Program-made: the position numbers and the translations under genes | Shown: positions 34,677-42,854 of the stretch, piece after piece | Numbering within the stretch: the first letter of the stretch is position 1 | How the letters are laid out: the number at the start of each line of letters is the position of its first letter | Notes under the pieces: model-generated | The model's database searches: none | Told to the model about the DNA's origin: nothing | Seen by the model: the letters and a program-made list of their open reading frames with translations, nothing else | Assembly: GCF_019602855.1 (NCBI RefSeq) | Contig: NZ_CP080766.1 | Coordinates: 1,922,001-1,986,000, forward strand | DNA length: 64,000 nucleotides | From: Cupriavidus pinatubonensis | Lineage (GTDB): Bacteria > Pseudomonadota > Gammaproteobacteria > Burkholderiales > Burkholderiaceae | Reading direction: 5' to 3'

Positions 34677-34715
34677 GAAACTTCCGCAACCTTGTCGTGA
34701 TACGTCGGAAGTTTC
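34677..34715. repeat. Inverted repeat upstream of HTH-only regulator
   Basis: GAAACTTCCG at 34677-34686 and CGGAAGTTTC at 34706-34715 form a perfect 10-bp dyad with a 19-bp spacer. It ends 10 bp before the GTG at 34667 and could be the operator or a leader hairpin of the HTH-only gene. Confidence 0.5.
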
Positions 34716-34806
34716 GTTCGGCTTTCCGAGGTGGGATCCTCTTGGGACGGGCGGAAAGCGGGGGGAGAAGCATCCACATCAGGGCGGCAACGCGCCCCGT
34801 GCGGCG

Positions 34807-35040
34807 TCAGTGCAGCGGCAACTGGCCGAGCGCAGTCAGCGCGAGCACGACTTCGGGTGACAGCCGGCGTTCGCGGCATGGCACGCCGGCGGTTTCCAGC
34901 GTGGTCCAGAGGTCGGCGTCACCGGTGACGATCCGCTGCCTGAGGTGGGCAAGATAGGTGTGCTCGGATGGCGTGAGCGGGCGCGGTGCGCTGCGCAAGT
35001 CATCCAGGATGTCGCCAAGCGAGAGATCGGAAGGGGTCAT
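34807..35040 (-). CDS. Small protein of unknown function
   Basis: A 77-residue acidic protein (MTPSDLSLGDILDDLRSAPR, then an ERRLSPEVVLALTALGQLPL tail). It is probably mostly helical, with an HTH-like spacing in the last 30 residues but no family I can name. The ATG at 35040 has no clear ribosome site. Codon third positions are strongly GC as in real genes here. Upstream of it on the same strand is a gene-poor region, so it may be the first gene of a unit with the HTH-only regulator, 139 bp downstream. Confidence 0.45.
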   Translation of the reverse strand: MTPSDLSLGDILDDLRSAPRPLTPSEHTYLAHLRQRIVTGDADLWTTLETAGVPCRERRLSPEVVLALTALGQLPLH

Positions 35041-35463
35041 ACAAAGCGAAAAAGTAAAGCTGCGGCGGGATAACGCATGATTCTATCCATGCAATGCAGT
35101 AACGGCTTAACCAAAAGCGGGCAATAACCCTTCTAATTCAGGCATGTGGCGCCTACGCGGCGAATGCCTCGTGACGATGTGCTTTAAGGCGCCTTTGCCT
35201 GCGTCACGAAGTCGCGCCGCCAGCCATTGTTGTTGCGGAAAAACGCCACTGTCAGTCGCCGGCGGCGCTGTTCTGCGACAGTGCCGCGCGCATACGGCGC
35301 GGAGAGGCTAAAGGCAGTGTGCGCAACGCACATCGCAGCATTGCCACATGGCGGAATAAACCTGCGGCGCCGCGCGTATACGCCTATACAACAGGTATCA
35401 GGCGAGGTCGCAGGAACGGGCTGCATGGGCGGCCCGCATAGTTGTTGTGCAGGAGGTATGGCC
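35041..35463. other. Gene-poor region with possible C-terminal remnant
   Basis: No complete gene was found in these 423 bp. A minus-strand frame ending at 35184 reads LTVAFFRNNNGWRRDFVTQA before its stop. That has the look of a conserved protein C-terminus, but the upstream part of the frame is not coding-like, so it may be a remnant. The last 60 bp contain the ribosome site of the Gly-rich protein gene. Confidence 0.4.
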
Positions 35464-35985
35464 ATGGACCGTGCTGCAAGATGGGCGGGGGCCTGGGTAA
35501 TAGCCGGTATCGGCCTTTGCGCCGGCACGCCGGCGCTGGCGGACGAGGCGTGGAGCACGGGACCGCCGTGCCAACTGGTGGCTGGCCAGGTGGTCATCAA
35601 TGGCCAGTGGCAGCAGGTGACAGGCGTGGCCTGCCTGCAGCCAGACGGCAGCTGGCAACTGGTGGACGGCAGCGGCGGCGCCTACTACTCGACGCCGTAC
35701 TACTACGACGACGATGGCGATGCATGGAACTGGGCGCCGGTGGCCGTAGGCTATGGCGCGGCCTTCATCTTCGTCGATCGCCATCACCATGTGCACCCGA
35801 TGCACCATGTCTACTTCCGCTATGGCGGAGGTGCTGGCTGGGGCGGCCGCGGCTTCCGTGCCATGCCGCCCGGCGGCTACCGTGGTGGCATGGGGGGCGG
35901 CGCGGGCCGCGGAATGGCCGGTGGCATGGGTGGCGGCATGGGCGGCGCGCACGGCGGTGGCTTCCACGGAGGCGGCCATCGCTGA
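35464..35985 (+). CDS. Exported His- and Gly-rich protein
   Basis: A 173-residue protein with a Sec signal peptide (GAWVIAGIGLCAGTPALA, cleaved near residue 25). The mature part starts with a GQWQQVTGVACLQPDGSWQL motif resembling the C-terminal repeat of 17-kDa surface antigen-like proteins. It then has a His-rich segment DRHHHVHPMHHVYF and a Gly-rich tail of nearly 60 residues made of GG-M and GG-A repeats. A periplasmic or surface role, perhaps metal binding through the histidines, is possible but inferred. GGAGG lies 7 nt before ATG 35464. Confidence 0.7.
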   Translation: MDRAARWAGAWVIAGIGLCAGTPALADEAWSTGPPCQLVAGQVVINGQWQQVTGVACLQPDGSWQLVDGSGGAYYSTPYYYDDDGDAWNWAPVAVGYGAAFIFVDRHHHVHPMHHVYFRYGGGAGWGGRGFRAMPPGGYRGGMGGGAGRGMAGGMGGGMGGAHGGGFHGGGHR

Positions 35986-36003
35986 CGGTCCGGCGGCCAC
36001 ACA

Positions 36004-36030
36004 TTGACAAGGGCAGGTCCGTTCTATACG
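36004..36030 (+). promoter_or_regulatory. Possible promoter before IclR leader
   Basis: A perfect -35 TTGACA at 36004-36009 and TATACG at 36025-36030 are 15 bp apart, shorter than optimal. The transcript would start about 20 bp before the terminator-like hairpin at 36051, and read on to the IclR gene. Confidence 0.4.
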
Positions 36031-36050
36031 GTGATTGCTCGTTCCGTCAT

Positions 36051-36080
36051 GCCGGCGTGCATTGCACGCCGGTTTTCTTT
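36051..36080 (+). terminator. Intrinsic terminator directly before IclR gene
   Basis: CCGGCGTGC at 36052-36060 and GCACGCCGG at 36064-36072 form a 9-bp stem with an ATT loop, followed by TTTTCTTT to 36080. It is 65 bp after the Gly-rich gene stop and only 12 bp before the IclR ATG. It terminates the upstream gene and could also attenuate iclR transcription. Confidence 0.75.
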
Positions 36081-36092
36081 CCGCGTCCGCCT

Positions 36093-36839
36093 ATGCCACG
36101 CAAAGCCGCCCAAGTCTCAGAAGCCGACAAGCACGCCGCCGAAGGCGGGGCCGTAGCCGTGGATCGCGCCCTGTTCGTGCTGTCCGCGTTCCGGCTTGGC
36201 GATACCTCGCTCGGGCTGGCGGACCTGGCGCAACGCTCGGGCCTGTACAAGAGCACGCTGCTGCGGCTGCTGGCCTCGCTCGAGCATGCCGCGCTGGTGC
36301 AGCGGCGGCCCGACGGGCGCTACAGCCTGGGGCCGGAGGTGGCGCGGCTCAATGCGGTCTATGCCGCGTCGTTCTCGCTGGAAGCCGTGGTCATGCCGGT
36401 GCTGCGCGCGCTGGTCGAGGCCACGCGTGAAAGTGCCGCCTTCCATGTCGAGCAGGGCGAGCACAGGCTGTGCCTGTATCGCGTCGATTCGCCGCAGCCT
36501 GTGCGCGACCACATCCGCGCGGGCGAACTGCTGCCGCGCGACCGCGGCGCCGGCGGGCGCGTGCTGCGCGCGTTTGCGGGCGAAGGCGGCGAGTTGTACG
36601 AACGCATCCGCCGCCAGGGCGTGATCGCGCTGGTCGGGGACCGCAGCCCCGATATCGCCGGCGTTTCTGCGCCAGTATTCGGGCCCGACGGCGCCCTGGC
36701 GGGCGCGCTTACGCTGACCTGTCCGACAAGCCGGTTCCGCGAAGACTTCCGTGACGATGTCCTTGGCGCCGCCCGCGGGCTGACTCAAGCGCTCGGTGGG
36801 ACGTTCCCTGATTTCCCCGAGATGCCGGCCGCCGCCTGA
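36093..36839 (+). CDS. IclR family transcriptional regulator
   Basis: A 248-residue regulator. Residues 20-85 are the winged helix (VDRALFVLSAFRLGDTSLGL, then LAQRSGLYKSTLLRLLASLE, RRPDGRYSLGPEVARL). Residues 95-245 are the IclR effector domain (FHVEQGEHRLCLYRVDSPQP, SAPVFGPDGALAGALTLTCP). IclR regulators usually control one catabolic operon. A good candidate is the TctC/CaiB operon a few kb away, whose promoter carries a palindrome with GTTC and GAAC ends. The ATG lies just 12 bp after a terminator. Confidence 0.9.
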   Translation: MPRKAAQVSEADKHAAEGGAVAVDRALFVLSAFRLGDTSLGLADLAQRSGLYKSTLLRLLASLEHAALVQRRPDGRYSLGPEVARLNAVYAASFSLEAVVMPVLRALVEATRESAAFHVEQGEHRLCLYRVDSPQPVRDHIRAGELLPRDRGAGGRVLRAFAGEGGELYERIRRQGVIALVGDRSPDIAGVSAPVFGPDGALAGALTLTCPTSRFREDFRDDVLGAARGLTQALGGTFPDFPEMPAAA

Positions 36840-37015
36840 CCTCGTCGCCTGACCTGTTGCGTGCGGGTGTTGCACCGAGGCGACCCGGCTTGTCGGGGGT
36901 GCCCCGCTGGCGCCGGAGCGGGATATCATTCGCGGTCGCCCCCCTTTACCCCGTGCCGTCATGTCGATTCGAAACCGATCGACGGCATCCCTCATGGCCT
37001 TGTTAAGGGATTCTC

Positions 37016-38257
37016 GTGCACCTGGACCAGCAGACCATTGCGGTCGTCATGATGGTGTTCTTTTCCAGCACGCTGGTCATTGCGGCCGGGCTGGTCTTTG
37101 CGCTGCGCGCGATCGAAGCGGGGCGGCTATGGGCGTTCGGCCACGTGGTTGGCTCCGGCGCCGGGCTGGCGCTGGCGGTCAGCGCGGCCGGCGGGGCGCC
37201 GCACATCGGCATGGCCGGGGCCGCTGCCTTCATGGTGGGCTGGCTGCTGATCTATCGCGGCGTTCGCGTCTACTACGGCCTGCCGACGCACGCGGCGCCA
37301 CTGGCCGTTGCAGGCCTGGTCGTGCTCGCGCTGATGGCGACCTCCGGCGGCCTGCCGCAGGGAACGCGCATGCTGCAGGCGGGGGTCTATGTCGTGCTGG
37401 CCATGATGTCGCTGGCGACGATCGGTACGCTCGTAACCACCGGGCGCGGACGGCGCAGCATCGGCGCCCCGCTGGTGCTGGTGTCGAGCCTGCTGCAGCT
37501 GTCCACCCAGCTCGTTGGGGCCAGCCATGCGCTTAGCCAGGTTGCCGCCGAGCGTCAAGACCTGACCCTGTTCTTCGCTGGCCCGGCCGGTTCGGCCTGG
37601 GCGCTGGCACCGCTGATCGCCGTCCTGCTGGGCCTGTTCGGCTTCACGGTGATGGCGATGGAGCAGATCATCGCCAACAACGAAAGCGGCGCGCGCGTGG
37701 ACGCGCTGACCGGCCTGCTCAATCGCGGCGCGCTCGACATGTCGGCACTTAGCCTGGTTGCGCGCTGGCAGCGCGACGGGCAGTCGCTGTCATGTCTGGT
37801 CATTGATATCGACCACTTCAAGCAGGTCAACGATACCTTCGGCCACCATGCCGGCGATGCCGTGCTGCGCGAAGTGGCCCAGGCGCTGGACAACTCGCGC
37901 CGCGCCTCGGACGTGGCCGGACGCTACGGCGGCGAGGAATTCTGCATCCTCTGCCCGCATACCGACGAACACCAGGCCACCGCGCTGGCCAACCGTATCC
38001 TTCGCAAGGTCCGCGCCATTCCGCTGCCGGGGAAGGAGTGCTTCGCGTCGGTGAGCATCGGCGTCGCGCAGCTGCACGGTGCAACGGGTAGCAAGGAGCT
38101 GCTGTGGCGCACCTTGTTCGCGGATGCCGACCGCGCCCTCTACCAGGCCAAGCAGCAGGGCCGCGATCGCTATGAGGTGGCGTCCGCCATGCTCGACGAG
38201 AAGCCGGCGCCGCTGCCGGTCCTCGTGAACAGCCAGATCATGACGCCGGCGGCCTGA
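37016..38257 (+). CDS. Membrane-anchored diguanylate cyclase (GGDEF)
   Basis: A 413-residue protein. The first 210 residues contain six or seven hydrophobic helices of unknown sensor function. The rest is a GGDEF domain: ALTGLLNRGALDM, LVIDIDHFKQVNDTFGHHAG, and the active-site RYGGEEF, an active GG(D/E)EF variant. There is no RxxD inhibitory site at the expected position five residues upstream. It makes the second messenger c-di-GMP, which often controls exopolysaccharide and motility. It starts with GTG at 37016, preceded by AAGGGA. The gene is alone between IclR and a convergent operon. Confidence 0.93.
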   Translation: MHLDQQTIAVVMMVFFSSTLVIAAGLVFALRAIEAGRLWAFGHVVGSGAGLALAVSAAGGAPHIGMAGAAAFMVGWLLIYRGVRVYYGLPTHAAPLAVAGLVVLALMATSGGLPQGTRMLQAGVYVVLAMMSLATIGTLVTTGRGRRSIGAPLVLVSSLLQLSTQLVGASHALSQVAAERQDLTLFFAGPAGSAWALAPLIAVLLGLFGFTVMAMEQIIANNESGARVDALTGLLNRGALDMSALSLVARWQRDGQSLSCLVIDIDHFKQVNDTFGHHAGDAVLREVAQALDNSRRASDVAGRYGGEEFCILCPHTDEHQATALANRILRKVRAIPLPGKECFASVSIGVAQLHGATGSKELLWRTLFADADRALYQAKQQGRDRYEVASAMLDEKPAPLPVLVNSQIMTPAA

Positions 38258-38263
38258 ACGGCG

Positions 38264-39112
38264 TCAGTCTCCCTGCGCTGGCACATCGCGTTGCGGCGTG
38301 CCGTCGTAGGTCCAAAGGAACTGGCGCGGGATCGGGCCCTTGTTGCGGCCGCCTTGCTGTGTCTGCTCCCACGCGTGCGCGAGGATGCCCACGGAGCGCG
38401 ACAGGCAGAACAGCCCGCGCGCCAGCGGCGCCGGAAACCCCAGTTCCGCGTAGATGACAGCCGTGGCCCCGTCGATATTCATCGGCACTGGCTTGCTGCG
38501 GCCTTCGCCGAGCGCGCGCTCCACGGCCCGCGCAATCGCGGCAAAGCGGCCATTGACCACGCTTTTCTCCGCCGCCTGATCCACCAGCGCCAGCAGTCGC
38601 GGCGCACGCGGATCCACGGGATGAAAGCGGTGGCCGAAGCCCGAGACGAACCTGCCGTGCAGGTCGCGGTAGTGCGCCAGGCCGGCGCTGACTGCCTGGT
38701 CCAGAGCGGCGCCTTCGTCGATGCGCCCGGCGATGTCCTGGTACAACTCCACAGCCTGCTCGCCTGCGCCGCCGTGCACATCACCGAGCACGTTGACGGC
38801 CGAAGCCATCGCGTTGTTCAGGCCGACGCCGCAAGTGGCGGCCATGCGCGCGATGGCGATGCTGGGCGCCTGCGGGCCGTGATCGACAGCCGCCATCAAT
38901 GCGGCATCGAGCAGTTCGCCCTGTCCCGGGCCGGGCAGCTCGCCGCGCAGCATCAGCCAGATCATCTGCGCGAACGACACCTGGCCGATCAGCTGTTCGA
39001 TCGGATAGCCGCGGTATCGGATTTCGCCGGGGCGCATGTCGATGATTTCCGTGCGCCACCAGTCCTGGGACAGCTGCTGGCCGGGGTCCATGGCCTGATT
39101 GATCTCGCTCAT
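38264..39112 (-). CDS. Citryl-CoA lyase/citrate synthase-like protein
   Basis: A 282-residue protein of the citrate synthase superfamily, shorter than true citrate synthases (370-430 residues). HGGAGEQAVELYQDIA is the oxaloacetate/CoA-site region and GFGHRFHPVDPRAPRLLALV contains the second catalytic His, followed by LSRSVGILAHAWEQ. The short form fits citryl-CoA lyase-like enzymes that cleave or form acyl-CoA esters with 2-oxo or 3-hydroxy acids. It overlaps the CaiB-like CoA-transferase gene by 4 bp (ATGA), so the two are translationally coupled and probably act on the same CoA ester. Confidence 0.82.
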   Translation of the reverse strand: MSEINQAMDPGQQLSQDWWRTEIIDMRPGEIRYRGYPIEQLIGQVSFAQMIWLMLRGELPGPGQGELLDAALMAAVDHGPQAPSIAIARMAATCGVGLNNAMASAVNVLGDVHGGAGEQAVELYQDIAGRIDEGAALDQAVSAGLAHYRDLHGRFVSGFGHRFHPVDPRAPRLLALVDQAAEKSVVNGRFAAIARAVERALGEGRSKPVPMNIDGATAVIYAELGFPAPLARGLFCLSRSVGILAHAWEQTQQGGRNKGPIPRQFLWTYDGTPQRDVPAQGD

Positions 39113-40308
39113 ACCGCGCGCTCCTGTCTGAGGGTATCGATGTCGGCCTCGCTGTAGCCAAGGCCGGCGAGGATCTGCTGTGTGTGTTCGCCAAGCTGCG
39201 GGGGCGGTGTGTCCACCGACGGCGCTTCCTGGTTCAGCTTGAAGCCGGTGCGCACCACGCGGATATCGCGGCCCACGCCGGGCACGTCGGCAAACGTCCC
39301 GATCATGCCGCGGTCGCGCACCTGCGGCTGCTCCAGCGTTTGTGGCACGCCCAGTACGGGGCCGGCCGGCACGCCGGCCTCGTTGAGCAGCGCCCACCAC
39401 TCGTTGGCGGGCTTCTTCTCAAGTTCGGCCTCTAGTGCCTGCGTTAGCGCGGCGCGGTTCGCCAGGCGCGCCTGGCGCGCGGCGAAGCGTTCATCGGCGA
39501 TCAGCTCCAGACGGCCGACCACGCGGCACACGGCCTCGAACTGCTCCTGCTTGTTCGCGGCGATGTTCAACAGGCCGTCGCCGGTGCGGAAGGTGCCAGA
39601 CGGACTGGCCGTGAAGTTCTCGTTGCCCATCGGCGCCGGTGCCTTGCCGGCGATCAGGTGGTTCGACACGACCCAGCCCATGGTCGCGAGCGTGGCTTCG
39701 AGCATCGACACGTCGATGAAGTAGCCCTCGGTGCGCTGGTGGTCCGCCAGCGAAGCGGCAATCGCAAATGCGGCAGTAATGCCGCCGATGGTGTCCGACA
39801 CCGGATAGCCGACACGGTACGGCGCGGTCTCTGCATCGCCAGTGATGCTCATCACGCCCGACATGCCCTGGATGATCTGGTCATACGCGGGCAGGTCCGA
39901 CAGCGGCCCGTCCTGGCCAAAGCCCGAGATCGCACAGTAGATCAGGCGCGGGTTGTCCTGCTTCAGGACGTCGTAGCCCAGGCCCAGCCGCGCCATCACG
40001 CCGGGGCGGAAGTTCTCGACCACCACGTCGGCGCTCTGGACGAGCTTGCGGAACACTTCCTTGCCGCGCGCGTGCTTGAGGTTCAGCGTGATCGACTGCT
40101 TGCCCGGGTTCTGCGCCAGGAACGACACGCCCATCAGGCGCTGGTTCAGGTCTGCATCCGCGCCGAGCTGGCGCGCGAGATCGCCGGTGCCAGGCGTTTC
40201 CACCTTGATGACTTCCGCGCCCATGTGCGCGAGCTGGTGGCAGCAGAACGGGCCGGCCAGCACATTGGTCAGGTCGAGGACGCGCACATGGCGCAACGGT
40301 TTTTGCAT
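39109..40308 (-). CDS. CaiB/BaiF family III CoA-transferase
   Basis: A 399-residue CoA-transferase. The N-terminal HVRVLDLTNVLAGPFCCHQL, then HMGAEVIKVETPGTGDLARQ, and the catalytic Asp in GYFIDVSMLEATL are family hallmarks. DFRPGVMARLGLGYDVL-like (ENFRPGVMARLGLGYDVL) is also typical. Such enzymes move CoA between a donor acyl-CoA and an organic acid through an aspartyl-CoA intermediate. It sits between a Bug-type receptor and a citryl-CoA lyase-like gene, which suggests uptake, activation and cleavage of an organic acid such as itaconate-, citramalate- or citrate-like compounds. The exact acid is not decided. Confidence 0.9.
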   Translation of the reverse strand: MQKPLRHVRVLDLTNVLAGPFCCHQLAHMGAEVIKVETPGTGDLARQLGADADLNQRLMGVSFLAQNPGKQSITLNLKHARGKEVFRKLVQSADVVVENFRPGVMARLGLGYDVLKQDNPRLIYCAISGFGQDGPLSDLPAYDQIIQGMSGVMSITGDAETAPYRVGYPVSDTIGGITAAFAIAASLADHQRTEGYFIDVSMLEATLATMGWVVSNHLIAGKAPAPMGNENFTASPSGTFRTGDGLLNIAANKQEQFEAVCRVVGRLELIADERFAARQARLANRAALTQALEAELEKKPANEWWALLNEAGVPAGPVLGVPQTLEQPQVRDRGMIGTFADVPGVGRDIRVVRTGFKLNQEAPSVDTPPPQLGEHTQQILAGLGYSEADIDTLRQERAV

Positions 40309-40360
40309 GATGGAATTCCTGCTGACTGCGGGATTGACCGAGATAGGCGGCCGCTGCGAA

Positions 40361-41356
40361 TTACTCTACGCGCGCGCCGGATTCCCGCACGATCGCGCTC
40401 CAGCGTGTGTTTTCGGATTTGATGAAGGCCGCCAGGTCCTGAGGCGTGCCGCCGCGCGGCTCACTGCCTTCCTCGCGCATCTTGCTGAGGGTGTCGGGCT
40501 GGGCCAGCGCCTTGTTGACCTCGGCGTTGAGCCGCTTGACCACGTCCGGCGACGTGCCCGCCGGAGCCACGAGCGCCTTCCAGTCCTCCGCCTGGAAGCC
40601 TGCAAAGCCGGACTCGGCCACGGTCGGCACTGCTGCCAGCAGCGGCAGGCGTTTGGCCGATGTGACGGCCAGTGCGCGGATCTTGCCAGCCTTGATCATC
40701 GGCATGGCAATCGGCGGCGTGGCGAAATAGAAGTCGGTCTGGCCGCCGAGGAGGTCGGTCAGTGCCGGCGACGCGCCCTTGTATGGCACGTGCAGCATCT
40801 TGATGCCGGCGCGCCGCGCGAACATTTCGCCCGTGAGGTGGCCGACCGTGCCGGTGCCGGCGGAGGCCATCGACAGCGGCTTCGCCTTGGCGGCTGCCAC
40901 GAGATCCGCCACCGTCTTGTACGGCGAATCGGCCCTCACGATCAGCACCACCGGCTGGGCGGAAACCAACACCACGGGCGTGAAGTCCTTCACCGCGTCA
41001 TAAGGCATCTTCGGGTACAGCGTCGGGTTGATCGCCAGGTTGGCAGTCTGCCCCATGCCAAGCGTGTAGCCATCGGGTTTGGCCTTCGCGACGACGTCGA
41101 GGCCGATATTGCCGCCGGCTCCCGCGCGGTTCTCCACCACCACGTTCCAGTGCGTGGCCACACCTACCTTGTTGAATACCAACCGCGACAGCACGTCGGT
41201 GCCGCCGGCAGGCGGGAACGGCACCACGAGCCGAACAGGCTGGCTCGGGTACGTGTCGGCGCGGGCAGGTCCGGCTGCCGCCATGACGGCAGGCAACGCG
41301 AGGCAGAGAAGGGCGCTGGCCCACGAGTGAAGCTTGCGACGGTGCGGGAAAGTCAT
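40361..41356 (-). CDS. Bug/TctC tripartite tricarboxylate transporter receptor
   Basis: A 331-residue periplasmic binding protein with a Sec signal peptide (ASALLCLALPAVMAAAGPARA). The Bug/TctC family blocks are QPVRLVVPFPPAGGTDVLSR, VVENRAGAGGNIGLDVVAKA and MLHVPYKGASPALTDLLGGQ. Members bind carboxylates and hand them to TctAB or to sensor systems; TctA/TctB genes are not present here, as is usual for orphan Bug proteins. AGGAG lies before ATG 41356. A long palindromic operator sits in its promoter. It is probably the first gene of the operon with the CoA-transferase and lyase-like genes. Confidence 0.9.
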   Translation of the reverse strand: MTFPHRRKLHSWASALLCLALPAVMAAAGPARADTYPSQPVRLVVPFPPAGGTDVLSRLVFNKVGVATHWNVVVENRAGAGGNIGLDVVAKAKPDGYTLGMGQTANLAINPTLYPKMPYDAVKDFTPVVLVSAQPVVLIVRADSPYKTVADLVAAAKAKPLSMASAGTGTVGHLTGEMFARRAGIKMLHVPYKGASPALTDLLGGQTDFYFATPPIAMPMIKAGKIRALAVTSAKRLPLLAAVPTVAESGFAGFQAEDWKALVAPAGTSPDVVKRLNAEVNKALAQPDTLSKMREEGSEPRGGTPQDLAAFIKSENTRWSAIVRESGARVE

Positions 41357-41378
41357 ATAGTCTCCTGATGCTTTTGAT

Positions 41379-41410
41379 GTTCTATAAGATAGAACCATGA
41401 TCTTATAGAA
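41379..41410. promoter_or_regulatory. Long palindromic operator of TctC/CaiB operon
   Basis: GTTCTATAAGATAGAAC at 41379-41395 is a 17-bp palindrome. It lies inside a larger perfect inverted repeat with 11-bp arms, TTCTATAAGAT at 41380-41390 and ATCTTATAGAA at 41400-41410. The GTTC/GAAC ends recall operators of IclR-type regulators. It is 23 bp before the receptor ATG. Confidence 0.6.
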
Positions 41411-41555
41411 AGAACGATAGCAGAATAGGAGCCGTTGCTAAACGTGTCAAGAGTCCAGCGTTTTCACGATCTGCCACTACAATGGCGCCCGGCCCGCGCC
41501 CGGCCGTTTGGTCCGCGCGGGAACATTGCAGTGGTTGTACGGAAAAACGGAATTG

Positions 41556-42812
41556 ATGATGTCAAACGCATGCGGCCTGGACTTCGGCACGTCCAACTCC
41601 ACGGTGGGCTGGACCCGCCCCGGCCACCCGGCCGCGCTCTTGCCGCTCGAAGATGGCAAGCTCACGCTCCCCTCGGTGATCTTCTTCCACGCCGAAGACC
41701 CGCTGGTCAGCTACGGCCGCGCTGCGCTGGACGACTACCTGGCCGGCTATGAAGGGCGGCTGATGCGCTCGCTCAAGAGCCTGCTCGGCACGTCGATGAT
41801 GGAAGACAGCACCGAGGTGATGGGGCAGGCCATGCCGTTCCGCAAGCTGCTCGCCCACTTCATCGGCGAACTGAAGGCACGTGCGGAACGCTCCGCCGGC
41901 ACCACGTTCACGCGTGCGGTGCTGGGCCGCCCGGTGTTCTTCATCGACGAAGATCCGGCAGCCGACCGTCTCGCCGAACAGACGCTGGCCGAAATCGCGC
42001 GCGATGCCGGCTTCCGCGACATCGAATTCCAGTACGAGCCGATCGCGGCTGCGTTCGATTACGAGGCAAAGATTTCGGACGAAGAACTTGTGCTGGTGGT
42101 CGATATCGGCGGCGGCACGTCCGACTTCTCGCTGGTCCGCCTCTCGCCGGAACGGGCCAAACGCATCGACCGGCGTGAAGACATCCTGGCCAACGGCGGC
42201 GTGCATATCGGCGGAACAGATTTTGACCGAGCGCTGAGTCTTGCGCGGGCAATGCCGCTGCTGGGCCTCGGCAGCAAGTTGCGCAGCGGCAAGGAGATGC
42301 CGTCGAGCCAGTACTTCGATCTGGCGAGCTGGCACACCATCAACCTGGTCTACACGCGCAAAGCGTGGTCGATCGTGATGGACAACTACCGCGACGCGGC
42401 CGACACCGTAAAGCTCGACCGCCTGATCCGCCTGATTCGCGAGCGCGCCGGGCACTGGCTGGCCATCCAGATGGAAGCCGCCAAGATCGCGCTGTCGGGC
42501 GTCGACCGTACCGACGTGGACCTGCATCGCATCGAGCCGGAGCTGATGCTGTCAATCACGCGTGATGAATTCGACGAATCCATCGGCAAGCTGGTGGCGA
42601 AGACGGAGAAGACGGTAACGGACATGCTGGCGTCAGCGGGCGTGGACGGCGCATCGGTCGACACGATCCTTTTCACTGGCGGTTCCAGCAGCGTGCCGAT
42701 GCTTCGGCATCAACTCGGCCAACTGCTGCCGCGCGCGCGGCGTGTGGAAGGGGACTTGTTTGGCGGGATCGGGTCGGGGCTGGCGCTGGACGCGGCGCGG
42801 AAGTTTGGGTGA
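41556..42812 (+). CDS. Hsp70-family chaperone, YegD-like
   Basis: A 418-residue Hsp70-like ATPase that lacks the substrate-binding and lid domains of DnaK (about 640 residues). The N-terminal GLDFGTSNSTVGW is phosphate loop 1, and LVLVVDIGGGTSDFSLV is loop 2. ANGGVHIGGTDFDRAL and TGGSSSVPMLRHQL complete the nucleotide site. YegD-like proteins are atypical Hsp70s of unknown client. ATG 41556 and 41559 are adjacent; an in-frame GTG at 41508 lies further upstream. A convergent hopanoid gene ends 42 bp downstream. Confidence 0.87.
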   Translation: MMSNACGLDFGTSNSTVGWTRPGHPAALLPLEDGKLTLPSVIFFHAEDPLVSYGRAALDDYLAGYEGRLMRSLKSLLGTSMMEDSTEVMGQAMPFRKLLAHFIGELKARAERSAGTTFTRAVLGRPVFFIDEDPAADRLAEQTLAEIARDAGFRDIEFQYEPIAAAFDYEAKISDEELVLVVDIGGGTSDFSLVRLSPERAKRIDRREDILANGGVHIGGTDFDRALSLARAMPLLGLGSKLRSGKEMPSSQYFDLASWHTINLVYTRKAWSIVMDNYRDAADTVKLDRLIRLIRERAGHWLAIQMEAAKIALSGVDRTDVDLHRIEPELMLSITRDEFDESIGKLVAKTEKTVTDMLASAGVDGASVDTILFTGGSSSVPMLRHQLGQLLPRARRVEGDLFGGIGSGLALDAARKFG

Positions 42813-42854
42813 TTTTAGCGGTCAGCGTGTTCAAAGCGAATGGGCACGCATGGA

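Noticed and set aside
34677..34715. Intrinsic terminator
   Set aside because: The 19-nt loop is long, there is no T-tract on either side, and no gene ends there; an operator or leader dyad fits better.
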